Assembly: GCF_019649055.1 (NCBI RefSeq)
Contig: NW_026570221.1
Span: 558,001 to 622,000, forward strand
Direction: 5' to 3'
DNA length: 64,000 nt
Origin: Paramacrobiotus metropolitanus
Lineage: Eukaryota; Tardigrada; Eutardigrada; Parachela; Macrobiotidae
Below are positions 54,366-64,000 of this stretch, one piece after another. A program made the translations under genes and the position numbers. Each line of letters begins with the position of its first letter. The first letter of the stretch is position 1. The notes beneath the pieces were generated by a model, which saw nothing but the letters and a program-made list of their open reading frames with translations, ran no database searches and had not been told where the DNA came from.

Positions 54366-55400
54366 CTACGATTGGCGGCGCCGGCTTTTCTGTCCAGAAT
54401 TGCTGACTTGGTTATTAGCCCTTGTTTTGAAAAGCTGGGGCGAACATTTCCATATGTTGCCGAGGGCCAGGCAGAAAATCAGCGGATCCAGGAAAGCTTG
54501 GATGATGTAGAGAGTGGACGAGAGTCGATACAGGGTGGGGTCCAGTTTGGTATTTGGACTGTAGGTGAGAATAACAGAGTAGCACATAATCGGCCACCAA
54601 CAAACCAAGGTACTGCCGGTGTAAAACGTCAGCAGGATAAAGGGACGCTGGGAACCTTCCTGCCTGCCTTCCGGTCGAGCATGGGCCGGTACAGCGGGAT
54701 TAGCCACCGGGCTGGCTCGTCGTCGCGACAACATCTTCCACAGTAAGAAGGGGAAGACGACCACAATGCCCACTTTGGGTACGTCATAAATCAGAATGGA
54801 CGTCAACTCAACAAGAGCGAGCTGGCGGCCGTTATTGAGCCGGCAGCCGTCCTCCAACGGCAAACGATAGAAGAGACGATCGCGAATCAGCAGCGGCAGC
54901 ATGAAGCTATGCACGTAGACCATTACGGCACCGCAGAGAAGGACGGCCGTTTTGCGATTATGGCGGGCACGGTAGGAGATGGGTACGAAGAGTGCCCAGG
55001 CGCGATTGAGCGTGATCAGCCAGTGGAAGTTGTATATGAGAGGGGATATGACGTATAGGGAATACAGGCGTAAGGTGCACAGGGAAGGACCCAGCCACAC
55101 AGACCCGTACGCATGCGCGACGATGTCCAGCACACGGTCCAGACATCCGAAGGCCACATTACTGCACATTATGGCGACGATGTACAGGTTGAAGGGTGTC
55201 CACAGGGATGCTTTGTTGAGAGTTACCAGCAGTGCCAGGCCGTTGAACGCTACGGCCAGTATTCCGGTGCTCGTGGCTCCGGCATCGAAGGAGACGTTGA
55301 CCGGCGGGGAGAAAGGCCTTGGATCCGAATGGTTGATGTGAGGTATCAAAAAGGCAGATAGGTTATGAGTTACTGTCGCGTTCCAATCCATTTCGGACAT
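54366..55400 (-). CDS. Rhodopsin-type G-protein-coupled receptor, orphan (344 aa)
   Basis: Single exon, ATG at 55400. Seven hydrophobic segments lie at about 44-64, 70-94, 106-131, 149-172, 194-222, 253-280 and 289-312. Cys108 at the top of helix 3 and Cys186 in loop 2 can form the usual disulfide. Helix 6 has CWWP (267-270), the family CWxP switch. The DRY motif is replaced by NRA (132-134), NPxxY by DPLIF (305-309), and the helix-2 Asp is missing, so signalling may be atypical. The N terminus has three glycosylation sequons (NAT, NHS, NVS). The C tail is short and basic. It acts at the plasma membrane; the ligand is unknown. It resembles invertebrate-expanded orphan peptide-type receptors, but I cannot place it further. 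Confidence 0.85.
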   Translation of the reverse strand: MSEMDWNATVTHNLSAFLIPHINHSDPRPFSPPVNVSFDAGATSTGILAVAFNGLALLVTLNKASLWTPFNLYIVAIMCSNVAFGCLDRVLDIVAHAYGSVWLGPSLCTLRLYSLYVISPLIYNFHWLITLNRAWALFVPISYRARHNRKTAVLLCGAVMVYVHSFMLPLLIRDRLFYRLPLEDGCRLNNGRQLALVELTSILIYDVPKVGIVVVFPFLLWKMLSRRRASPVANPAVPAHARPEGRQEGSQRPFILLTFYTGSTLVCWWPIMCYSVILTYSPNTKLDPTLYRLSSTLYIIQAFLDPLIFCLALGNIWKCSPQLFKTRANNQVSNSGQKSRRRQS

Positions 55401-55909
55401 GTCTAAAACCCGGAAGATAAAGATTATACGCCTGGGGGATCAAAGAAGAATGCGGGACATGCGCCACGCAATCCGACTGGGACAAATCAGTGTGGTTGAC
55501 AAATCAGAAAGGCTGGCCAGTGCTGAGAAAGCCTTTTATACGTCTACAGTAGGGATAGAAACGGGGTCCCATGAACATGTCCTTCATACAACATAATAAT
55601 TTCCGGTTGATGGATAAACAAGAGAACCCACCCAGTGTTTCACTAAAGGTTGAATGAGGCAGCCGAAAGAACTGTAACCGTTTCCAGTGGCATTTATAAT
55701 TACTGACGGATTCATATTCCCGCAATAGTAATTACAAGAAACGGCTTCGGCTTTGCCTCCGCGATTCTTGTGGTCTGCGGTCGGTTTCCGAATGATTTAG
55801 ATTAATTTAGTGTGTACTATATGCGATCACTGTATGCACTAACCAGTGGTGTTACTTCAGTTCTTTACCCCCTATCACGATTTGCGCTGATAAAAATAAC
55901 GGTAATTTG
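55401..55909. other. Upstream of the GPCR, no further feature
   Basis: Holds the presumed promoter of the receptor on the minus strand. No motif was assigned. Confidence 0.35.
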
Positions 55910-56270
55910 GTAACTCACTCTCGCAGTCGGCTCTGCGCATTGGAGAGTAGAGGTCATTCACTATGTGAAGTGAACAGTAGTGGTACTTAATTACTCACCA
56001 CCACTCGTTTCGTTACGTACCACCTAGCAAGCGGTTCGCAATGGTTTTGTTTTTAGTAGGTCGGTCACCCGCTAGCCTACCGGCCTCTGCACACGAGAAT
56101 AGTGGTACTTCGGTCACTCACTATGTGCAATTCCAGTAGAGGTAGCTCAGTTACTCGTACGTCACCACTTGTTCGGTTACTCACTCACCTAGCGAGCTCT
56201 GTAAACTGGAGAGTAGCGGTAGTGCGGTTACTCACCCATCTATGGGGCTAGTAATTTCATCACTCTATTT
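55910..56270. repeat. Degenerate tandem repeat, CGGTTACTCAC-type
   Basis: Roughly 70-110 bp units sharing GGTTACTCAC, CCTAGCGAGC/CACCTAGCAAGC and GGAGAGTAG-GGT words repeat about four times with strong divergence. Confidence 0.5.
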
Positions 56271-56997
56271 GTTCCCTAAATTATAGTGATAGTTCGGTAT
56301 CTCGTTGATCCGAACCCCTGTGACCGTACCCCAGTGACCGTAGTCCCCAAATTCATACCCATTTTTTTAGGAATGACAGTTTTTTGTGAAGAAATTTTTA
56401 TTTTTATAACTGTTCTTTGAGTCGATGTACGTGGCAGGGGTAACACTTCGTAATTTATGTAATTAATAATTTTTTTTGTACGTACGGTTATTTTCAATGT
56501 GAACAGCCCTTTTTGCATTGATTGTGATCATTAATACTCGTATTATAAAATTAGCTTTTATAATTCATTGCCGACGAGGATGCCGTTTTTTTGTTCAATC
56601 GGTTTGGCATTTGCTGATATAAAGACATGCACTGAATTACTCCGTATTATACGGAATAATTTACGGACCGTGTATGCTGAATGATCGCTGTCTTCAGTTT
56701 TGTTCGGACTGTAATGAAAGGTCAGTCCGTCTGAACGATTACTATGGTCTATGGTCAGTTTCTTTTATATTTTAACGAGCGTTCTTATTCCGAATCTCAT
56801 GTTTTCAGCGCTTTAAACTGTTAACGATTTATTGAACTAGCAGCATCGTTCGTGTTACTGCTAACTGGCTTTGTTATGTGGTTGTGGAAGTAAAAGTTTA
56901 AACCTTTTTAAAATCCTAATCTTTTACTAGTTTAAATTTACTGATTTTTTGCTCTATGCAACCGGACCCTCAAACTGTTTCAAGGTGACCTTGAGCT

Positions 56998-57052
56998 TTC
57001 AGCTCTACCGGCACCGGTGTCTGTGCAGCTCTACCGGCACCGGCGTCTGTGC
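56998..57052. repeat. Two tandem 26-bp units
   Basis: AGCTCTACCGGCACCGG-GTCTGTGC occurs twice in a row with one change. Confidence 0.8.
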
Positions 57053-57240
57053 ACGCGAGCCGGGGCGCTAATTACAAAAACAAAATGCATGCGACACAGT
57101 TTCCAGACATGCTGAATTGAATGGCGTTAGCAGTTTTCTGATTAATTTTCATGTTTCTTCTGAACAGATTGTACGGGTTTTCCGTTGTAATATAGATCTT
57201 TTCCTTGAAACAGTTACACAAATTACTGCCGCTTTTGTCT

Positions 57241-57396
57241 TGTGAGGAGAGAAGCGGCTGACGTAAAGCGACAAAATCTTTCAAATGATTTCAACGTATT
57301 GCGCCGTGGTGCAGTGGTACTGCCTACGCGGATCTAACGACGTAGCCGGGGTTCGATTCCCCCATCGGCGCCTTTTTCAGCCGTATCTCGGTTTCC
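57241..57396 (+). repeat. tRNA-derived SINE, copy 2
   Basis: Same 156-bp unit as 37879-38034: leader TGTGAGGAGAGAAGCGGCT, tRNA-like part 57301-57372 with A box TGGTGCAGTGG and B box GGTTCGATTCC, then TTTTTCAG. The acceptor GCGCCG/CGGCGC pairs fully here, but the anticodon loop is again 12 bases. Confidence 0.72.
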
Positions 57397-57905
57397 AGTG
57401 GATAGCGCCCTGGTTTTAGTCTGCTGCCATGTAATCGATTGATTAGTTCCGGCAGAGCAAGATTATTCTACTTAATTTCCTGTGGAAAGCGGATAGAACA
57501 TTCATGTGTGATCCCTCTGCACAACGCGGTATTACTTACAATTACAGCAAGCAGGGATTTGGACGTATTAGAATTATGACATATTGATCAATTTTCGGCA
57601 TGGCACAAATGTTAACCTAAGTTAACTTTATTTTGCTCCTAAGCCACACACTAGTCATACAAATTGTTCGGCTAACAAAAGGGACAGTAGAAAAACATAA
57701 GAGTAAACATCAGCAAATCGTAACTTGACTGAAAAGCCGTCAAAATGAGCCACTGATAATAACATCCACTCACTCAGTTCCACTGTATGACAAAATTAAT
57801 ATCCTGGTACCGACCGCATCTGTAAACGGCGATTTCTTCCGTTTCTGCACAATTGATATCGACTTCACGCCAGCTGCAGCAACACCGCCACACTGAGCAC
57901 ACGCC

Positions 57906-58032
57906 TGTAGCCGGCAGAAAGGTGGACGGGTGGATGTTCAATGAAATCGCATCCACCAATCTGCCGATCTTCGGCAGATTGGTGGATGCGATTTCATTGA
58001 ACATCCACCCGTCCACCTTTCTGCCGGCTACA
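57906..58032. mobile_element. 127-bp perfect palindrome, miniature of the TGTAGC TIR family
   Basis: Two 62-bp arms starting TGTAGCCGGCAGAAAGGTGG are exact reverse complements around three central bases. The tip and the GGTGGACGGGTGGATG core match the ends of the 2.6-kb element at 7193-9800. The flanks CACGCC and CGCGCC differ by one base, a likely 6-bp target duplication. Confidence 0.85.
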
Positions 58033-58904
58033 CGCGCCCTCAACTGTTAACCTCCCGAATATATTTTCCTTGCCACTCTCGGGCGGGCGGATAATACAGC
58101 GCATAATTGGAAATAACTATGTTGATTGCCGGGTCCGAATGAATGATCTGTGCGATAGCAGCGGTCAGTTTACAACATTCGACCGGCTTTTGATGCCACA
58201 CGGATCATGCCGCCCGAGCAATATTGGCATTTGGCAGGCGAGATTAACAAACTAAGGCATCAACTTACATCTACAGCAGATGCGCCCTTTCAAAAGGGAC
58301 GGTACACTTCCGGCACACCAGTCCGGAAGCATATGGCTCCTTGTGAATAGCTCGTCAGAGCTTTGAGCTCGGAGCTTTTAAAGAGCTTTGCAAAACTCGT
58401 CAAGCTTCTTCTGAGACCCAACGGCGTTGTTCCGGTGGTGTGTTTCGATGCATAATAGCAGATGTGTGCATGCAGTACGAGTACAATTGATGTGGCGGAT
58501 ATGCCGACATGAATGATTGGAGAAGCTGGAAATATTCTTTTGACTCTCAGCTTGACCGCCGTTCTTTGCGATATTACGTACTTAATCTGTTAAAATTTAA
58601 TGCTTGGAAAACGGCTTAGTTTGCGCAATTCATTCGTCAGATGACAGAAGGAGAGTGCAGTTAGCTAGCGGTAAGCAGTGCAGAATGACAAGCACCATAA
58701 AATGGAGACCATATAACCCCACAGAGGAAACAGAAGGCAAATACAAAGCTGGATTTTAATATTTTGAGATTCTAAGATACCATACGCAAACCTCCATTTC
58801 AGAACACAAAAACACACCTCCAGTATCGCATCCTTCCATCGACCTTAAAATTTAAAGGTATGGTGCCGCACTGTCGATTATAAAAGTACGAACACGGCTA
58901 CAAC
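58033..58904. other. Intergenic, no supported feature
   Basis: No convincing frame, RNA or repeat seen. Confidence 0.4.
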
Positions 58905-59050
58905 TACTGTATTTTCACAAGTTTAAGGAACAGGGTGGGGGCGTGGCCAGCGTAGCCGGACCGTCGGTCGGCTTTGATCTCAAAGGGGCCGACAACTCGT
59001 GTGCGCGGCCCGGCCCCTGGAGCGTTCCTTAAACTTGTGAAAATACAGTA
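58905..59050. repeat. Inverted repeat with 27-bp perfect arms around a GC-rich core
   Basis: The arms at 58905-58931 and 59024-59050 (TACTGTATTTTCACAAGTTT and on) are exact reverse complements. The 92-bp core contains GGCCGGGCCGCG-like words. Possibly a MITE. The flanks gave no clear duplication. Confidence 0.75.
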
Positions 59051-59156
59051 TTAAGTGAAGTACAGACTCTAGCTGGGCCGTCAGGACAATGACCACAAAT
59101 ACGGTCGCTTGAATTTTGTATTACTTCAAACTGCAATTTAATTTCAATAGTTATTA

Positions 59157-60535
59157 CTAAGGAGGACAAATCCACGGGCGCGAGCCCTTGGAAAGGATTT
59201 GGAAAGGAAATTGCCATGGAATTCCATGGAATCCGTGGATTTACGGAAATCCAAATGGATTTCCGCAAATCCAAGGATTTCGTTTTTTTCGTTGGAATAC
59301 CATTAATTAGCCATCTATTTACATAACTTTTAAGAAAACACCACTTCAGTTATCGCCCGCTGCTTAATTACCGCGCATTCATCACTTGTAAATGCATTCA
59401 AAGCTCTAAACATAGTGAAGGTACACAGAAGTGACAGAACCAGACCTGGGCAGTTATGGAAAAGGCACCCACCGTTAGAGTTATGAGTTACAGGTAGCGT
59501 GCGAGTTACGCTACGAGTTACGCTATTTATGCAAGTAAAACCGAGTTTCGAGTTATACCTCGAGTTACGCTACCATAGACAATGTATACAAATTTCAGGC
59601 GAGTTACGTTAGAGTTAAGTTTTTTGGGTAGCGAGCTACGCTACAGAGTTACGTTAAAACTCGATAACTCGCAAATAACTCGCGTTAAGTTATAGAGTTA
59701 AGTTATAACTGCCCAGGTCTGGACAGAACTATCTGCATTTCATAAACAGAGGCAGTAGTACATGTTATTATAGCATAACTAGTACAGATGCCGCCGGTCT
59801 ACAGTATGTTAGAGATACAGTAGAGTGCAGATTCGACAACTGCAGATAGTTAGCTACTGAACGCGGTCACTGGATATTTTCCCAGTACGCATGATCTTGT
59901 TCAGAGGACAATGTATTGAAGTAATCTTTTTAAAAACTACGTACATGTATTGTCGTCTGTCACATAGATCAAAACGACTTCTTGACATATTCCACAAAAA
60001 AAGAAATAAACGAAAAGGGTAGTTTTGGCTGCTACGCTAAAACCACGTATGAAGTAATAAATTTGGATATGCATGTCTGTTTCTCCTTAGTTTTAAAATA
60101 GCAAAACAATACTATACTACCATCTCCCAAGTACTAGTACTCCATTATCACTGATATAGTGCGTTAAACGGACACAGTAACTTGTCTTTGATACTGTACG
60201 AGTCATGCAGGCGTACTCATGTTGCAACCTGACGTTATCTGATATCTCTGGCGCGTTTTTTTCTTTACCGGGCAGTCTCAGAATAGAGACGGCCATTTTT
60301 TAAATAATAAATTTGTAGCTACTCGTTGAAAAATGTTCGGTTTTTAATTTTTTATTCGACATTTCTGTGCGTTTGGAATTCCAAATACAGGGAATCTGGA
60401 ATTCCAAGCAAAAACTGGAATTCCATGGATTTCCTATTTTCCATTTTCCAAATCCGAGCCGCTCGCATGGAGCGCGGATTTGGAAATTAGATTCCATCCG
60501 TGGAATTCCATTTTCCGTGGACGGTCGTTCCTTAG
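59157..60535. mobile_element. 1.4-kb TIR element with TTATTA target duplication
   Basis: The tips are CTAAGGA at 59157 and TCCTTAG-type at 60535. Subterminal regions are rich in GGAATTCCATGGAATCC-like words in both orientations (59190-59280; 60370-60530). TTATTA precedes (59151-59156) and follows (60536-60541). No transposase is recognised. It carries a nested hAT-type element (59441-59721). Confidence 0.75.
59441..59721. mobile_element. hAT-type miniature element with exact 8-bp target duplication
   Basis: The tips are CAGACCTGGGCAGTTAT and its reverse complement. GACAGAAC is present at 59433-59440 and 59722-59729. The 281-bp body is packed with GAGTTACGCTA and TAACTCG words. The CAG-TGGGCA tip and 8-bp duplication fit the hAT superfamily. 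Confidence 0.92.
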
Positions 60536-60541
60536 TTATTA

Positions 60542-61013
60542 CATAGCAGCCACAACTACAGGAACTGCATTACAGTACTTACTAAGCAAGTACTGTGTAT
60601 TTTGTACTGTGTATTTTTGTTATTGGTACTTGTGTAATACGGATCCATACAAAATAAATGCCCATCAGCGCGTACTAAGCAATACTTCTTACTTAGCGCA
60701 TGACTGTGTCAAGTGTTGAAGAACGAACTGAGTGATTTGACTTCAAAGAATGATAATAGCTGCAGTCCGCAGACTGAGCATTTGCTTAACAATTTCGCTA
60801 TGGAAGATAGCAACGACAGCACTGGCGGAGTGTCATACCTGACCATTATTCTTATGTTAAGCACAAGCACCCATTTTGCATTTCAGAATCGCAACAAGAA
60901 ATACACTTTCAAAATTATTATGGTGTGCGAGATATTATCTCCTTTTGTCGTGGATACATCGTCAAATAACGGATGCATCGTAACAATAAACACTTTTAAA
61001 TTAAACACGATTT
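60542..61013. other. Intergenic, no supported gene
   Basis: A 100-codon frame at 60713-61015 lacks any family match. The following last-exon remnant suggests the rest of an F-box copy was lost from here. Confidence 0.35.
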
Positions 61014-61092
61014 AAACAACCTGGATCTGGCCAACCTGAACAGCTTCTGTCTGCGAGGCTTGTTGCACTACATGTCCTCCCTGCGCGGATGA
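61014..61092 (+). pseudogene. Orphan last-exon fragment of an F-box copy
   Basis: Reads NNLDLANLNSFCLRGLLHYMSSLRG and TGA, matching the VDVGKLNRFCLYALWRHM segment of other last exons. Right after the stop another frame holds the former tail. No upstream exons remain. Confidence 0.7.
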
Positions 61093-61377
61093 CGGCCGAG
61101 CACAAGCAACACCGAGTGCGTACAGTCGTGGACAGCTGCGCTCTTTCCTACTTAGCCGTAATATTTTCAGCCGGCTTTCTGTAGTCGGCTTAGGATCAGC
61201 TGCTTAGGGTCAGTGGCCATTTGTTCATGTTATAACTGGTAGTAGCTATCATTCACTGTAGCAGAATACGTGGACAGTTTTCCCTCTCCCTTAGTTCTTT
61301 GGTAGAGGCATGGAAGAATTCTATTCTTACCATTAAACATTGCTTGTTTTCGGCCACGTCAAATTAGATCGACAAAA

Positions 61378-63298
61378 ATGATCCTGTACAACTATGATAG
61401 ACGATCCCTGTTCGCATGGAACGCTGTGGATGTTGAGATCGACGGTCTGCTACAGCATGGGCACGTTATCGGCCTAGAAGAGAAATCAGAGAACGACAGC
61501 ACTCCGGCACGTCTGGTCGTTGATTTCGGTTGCCCTTCGCAGCGCGCGGTGTTGGTGGAATACGGGAAGATTTGGGACTGTTCCACCTACCGACCCAGCC
61601 ATCTGTGCGTGGATCAAGGCGTAGAGGTGCTGCTGCACGACGGCCCGAACACACCGTGGAGATGGTGTCCCGGGAGAATCCTGCTTCCACATTTCTCACA
61701 GCTATACAATATGGCGCTAGTGGAGGTGATAACGGCCGAGCAGTCTCGTCGCGAACTGCTTTACCATCGGCAAATTCGTGACCCATCGGGAAAACTGCTC
61801 CAGCGAGGAATCCTTTCAGCAGACCATTTCGTCATGCAGCCGTGCAGTGTGCCAAAAGGTTACTGGATTCTGCCCTCTGCTGAATCGACGCGGATGCTCG
61901 GGAAAGTTGAACGAAAATTCAATGTGCGACTCATCAAGGTTCTTAGTCAGAAGATCCTCTTTGTGCGAAGGCGCCAAGATAAGCCTTTGCAAGATGAAGA
62001 TATAGTAAGCCGTTATCGCCGATCGTTTTTCTCTTAAGACTAATGTTCCTGCCGTATTTTATTAGATTGCTCATGATCATATTCTCACCGTAGGAAAAGG
62101 TTTTCGAAAAAGGTAGAAGGAAGTCTGCCCTGGACGATCAGTTACCCGAGAACACCGAGGAGACTCGTGACGAAGAACCAAAGCGGAAAAAGCCGCTGAC
62201 TGAAGACTGTTTGACGTTACCTTTGGAAGTGCTGACAGAGATCTTCCACTCACTGGACACCGTCGACCGTCTGCGTTGCCGCCGCACCTGTTCACTGTGG
62301 GATGCCATTCTGACATCGGCGAACCTGTGCAGCGAGATGCGAATCCCAGGGGATTTGTGCAACCCTCTGCGCACCGCCACGTGGGACCCCGATTATGCCA
62401 TGTATGCATGCATCTTAAAGCACGTCACGCCCGCCACCCGCACCATCAGCATTTCCAATACGTGGTACAAGCTCCGCTCCGAGGACCCGACTCTTGCTGA
62501 AGAATCATTAGACTTGGTAAAGAAGGTCTTGGACGGCGCTGGCACGCGCATTGACCGCTTCATCTTGCACCAGCGATCAGTGCAGATCGTGGCGCCAGGA
62601 TTCAAAGGTCAATCGACGCTGAGCATGATGTCTGCCCAGTTCGCCGTACCCCTGTCCCAGCTCGAGTCCTGCTGTGATCGCTTCATCTTTAAAGACTGTG
62701 CTTTAACTCTTGTCAACCTAAACGTGCGGCACTTCATGAGGTTCCGCATTCCCGCTGCCGTCTTCACGCCGGGACCTGTCGATGAGGGGCACATCCTGGA
62801 TCTACTGGAACAGCATCTGTTCTTTAAGGGGCCACCGCTGGACGTACAGCGCATTGTACAGCGTTGGAGTAGTGGATTAGAAAGTGAGCAGCACTGGAAA
62901 ACCAAGCAGGTACTGCTTATTGAGTTTAAATGTCAAGCGGGTACTGCTTATTGAGTTTAAATGCAAACCAGCGTGTTAAAATCCTCCACGGACAATTTGG
63001 GCCGATCTTCAATGAATTTTATAATGTCAGATTCCACTGGGACACAAGACCTTCCTTAAACCGTTCCGACCATTTCTAAGCATTTTCTGAAACTTTTTTC
63101 TGGTTTAGCGCTGTAGGCAACCTAACCAATTGAATGGTTTTGCAGATTTTAGAAGACTACCAGTTCTGTGATCCGCGTCCATCGGTGCGTTATCGTGGCG
63201 GAAGACTGAGTGCGGACGATGTGGGCACACTGAACAGATTCTGTCTGTGGGCCTTGTCGCACCACATGGAGAAGTGGGATCCGTCCTCACAGGATTAA
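61378..63298 (+). CDS. Tudor-like/F-box family protein, copy G (class II, three exons)
   Basis: Exons 61378-62004, 62094-62909 and 63146-63298 give about 531 aa. The start is MILYNYDRRSLFAWN. The N-terminal blocks are HGHVIGLEEKSEN-RLVVDFGCP and VEVLLHDGPNTPWRWCPGRIL-ALVEVITAEQSRRELLYHRQIR (Tudor/SH3-like, inferred). A basic KRKKPL patch precedes the F-box at about 249-292 (LPLEVLTEIFHSLDTVDRLRCRRTCSLWDAILTSANL). The C-terminal half keeps DRFILHQRSV, DRFIFKDCALT and FRIPAAVFTPGPVDEGHI. The last exon ends HHMEKWDPSSQD at TAA, and in-frame ETHSSDSSRDSNER after the stop looks like the cut-off tail. Introns are GT-AG. F-box suggests an SCF adaptor; the target is unknown. Confidence 0.84.
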
Positions 63299-64000
63299 GA
63301 AACGCACTCAAGCGATTCCAGCAGGGACTCCAACGAGCGGTTGATTCCGACGGCGCCAATTGTTAGCAGTAGAAAACTGTTTCTTTTAATGGCTGTGGAT
63401 CGATGATCGATTTGTAGACTGTTAACGGTTTCGTGCTCTCCCTTTTATGCTTACAAAGTGGAGTCTATCTTAACGTTTTCTTGCTTTTTTAGCAGATTGA
63501 TTTTACTGTTACGTGAGTAATGCTTAGACAGTTTTTAATCTTATGCAGTTGAAGGAAATCCAGTTCGTACACCTTTGGTTTTTCTGTATGTTCCGGAAAT
63601 CCCGTACCGAAATCATCAAGATTTTGAACCGCAATACGCTACATAATGTGCATACTCTCGTCAAAAATAAAGAATTGCTGCAACGTACATAAACCAGTTT
63701 TTCCCGTAATAAACGCGACTGAATGATGAAATGCCAATAATGGAATTTCCGACAGAAATTAGAGAAACATAACCCCGGCTATTTTTTCGTTTCGCCTTGT
63801 CAGTGTGCCGCCGCCGACCGAACACTTGTGCGGCTTTAACTGGCATCCCGCAGCAGTACCTACTACTAGGGAATTTTAGATTTCACATGGTTCAGGCTCC
63901 GTCCACTAGATACTACTGCGTTACATAAACAGTACGTTACCAGATTGAACAGCGTTTAAAATGCTTGTACGGATGCACACTTGCAGTGACGTACAGCTGA
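63299..64000. other. Downstream of copy G, no further feature
   Basis: Contains the presumed 3' end of copy G and then AT-rich sequence without a recognised gene. Confidence 0.4.

Overview
This is a eukaryotic nuclear window. Genes have GT-AG introns, the TATA/promoter-like flanks are AT-rich, and there are tRNA-derived SINEs, hAT, Mutator-like and DIRS-type transposons and a 7TM receptor. Short introns (about 65-300 bp), many single-exon genes and the look of the proteins make a small-genome invertebrate likely. My best guess is a tardigrade (Hypsibius-like), but that is from family resemblance only and was not checked against any database.

Layout. 0.5-11.4 kb holds a secreted-glycoprotein gene (1401-2618, minus) and two decayed relatives (4244-5460; 6908-9908), with duplicated pieces of its upstream flank. 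The last relative is split by a 2.6-kb terminal-inverted-repeat element. 12.3-63.3 kb is dominated by a dispersed tandem family of about 520-560 aa proteins: an N-terminal half with two Tudor/SH3-like blocks (inferred), a basic patch, an F-box, a long C-terminal region and a short separate last exon. I reconstruct five readable copies, all on the plus strand: B 25719-27827, C 29207-31219, D 38610-40605, F 46462-48480 and G 61378-63298. There are at least eight remnants: 12310-13414, 17430-24929, 31577-31770, 37110-37351, 42024-43108, 44401-44925 on the minus strand, 50833-51680 and 61014-61092. Two structural classes exist. Class I (A, B, F) has four exons; class II (C, D, G and remnants E, H) lacks the second intron.

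Between the copies sit transposons, several with target-site duplications (TSDs) visible by eye. They are a FLYWCH/MULE Mutator-like element (13415-16957), a 1.2-kb foldback element with a 9-bp duplication (17762-18936), and a 5.5-kb DIRS/Ngaro-like tyrosine-recombinase retrotransposon with split direct repeats (18986-24522). The list continues with a 3.8-kb giant inverted-repeat element built from 42-bp hairpin units (32104-35927), two hAT-type miniature elements with exact 8-bp duplications (36056-36890; 59441-59721), a 1.4-kb element with a TTATTA duplication (59157-60535), an array-type element found three times, and a tRNA-derived SINE found three times. 54366-55400 (minus) is a rhodopsin-type orphan GPCR.

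The main biological story is birth and decay of a lineage-specific Tudor-like/F-box family (candidate SCF ubiquitin-ligase substrate adaptors) in a transposon-rich region. Most readable copies have separately lost or frameshifted an acidic serine-rich C-terminal tail.
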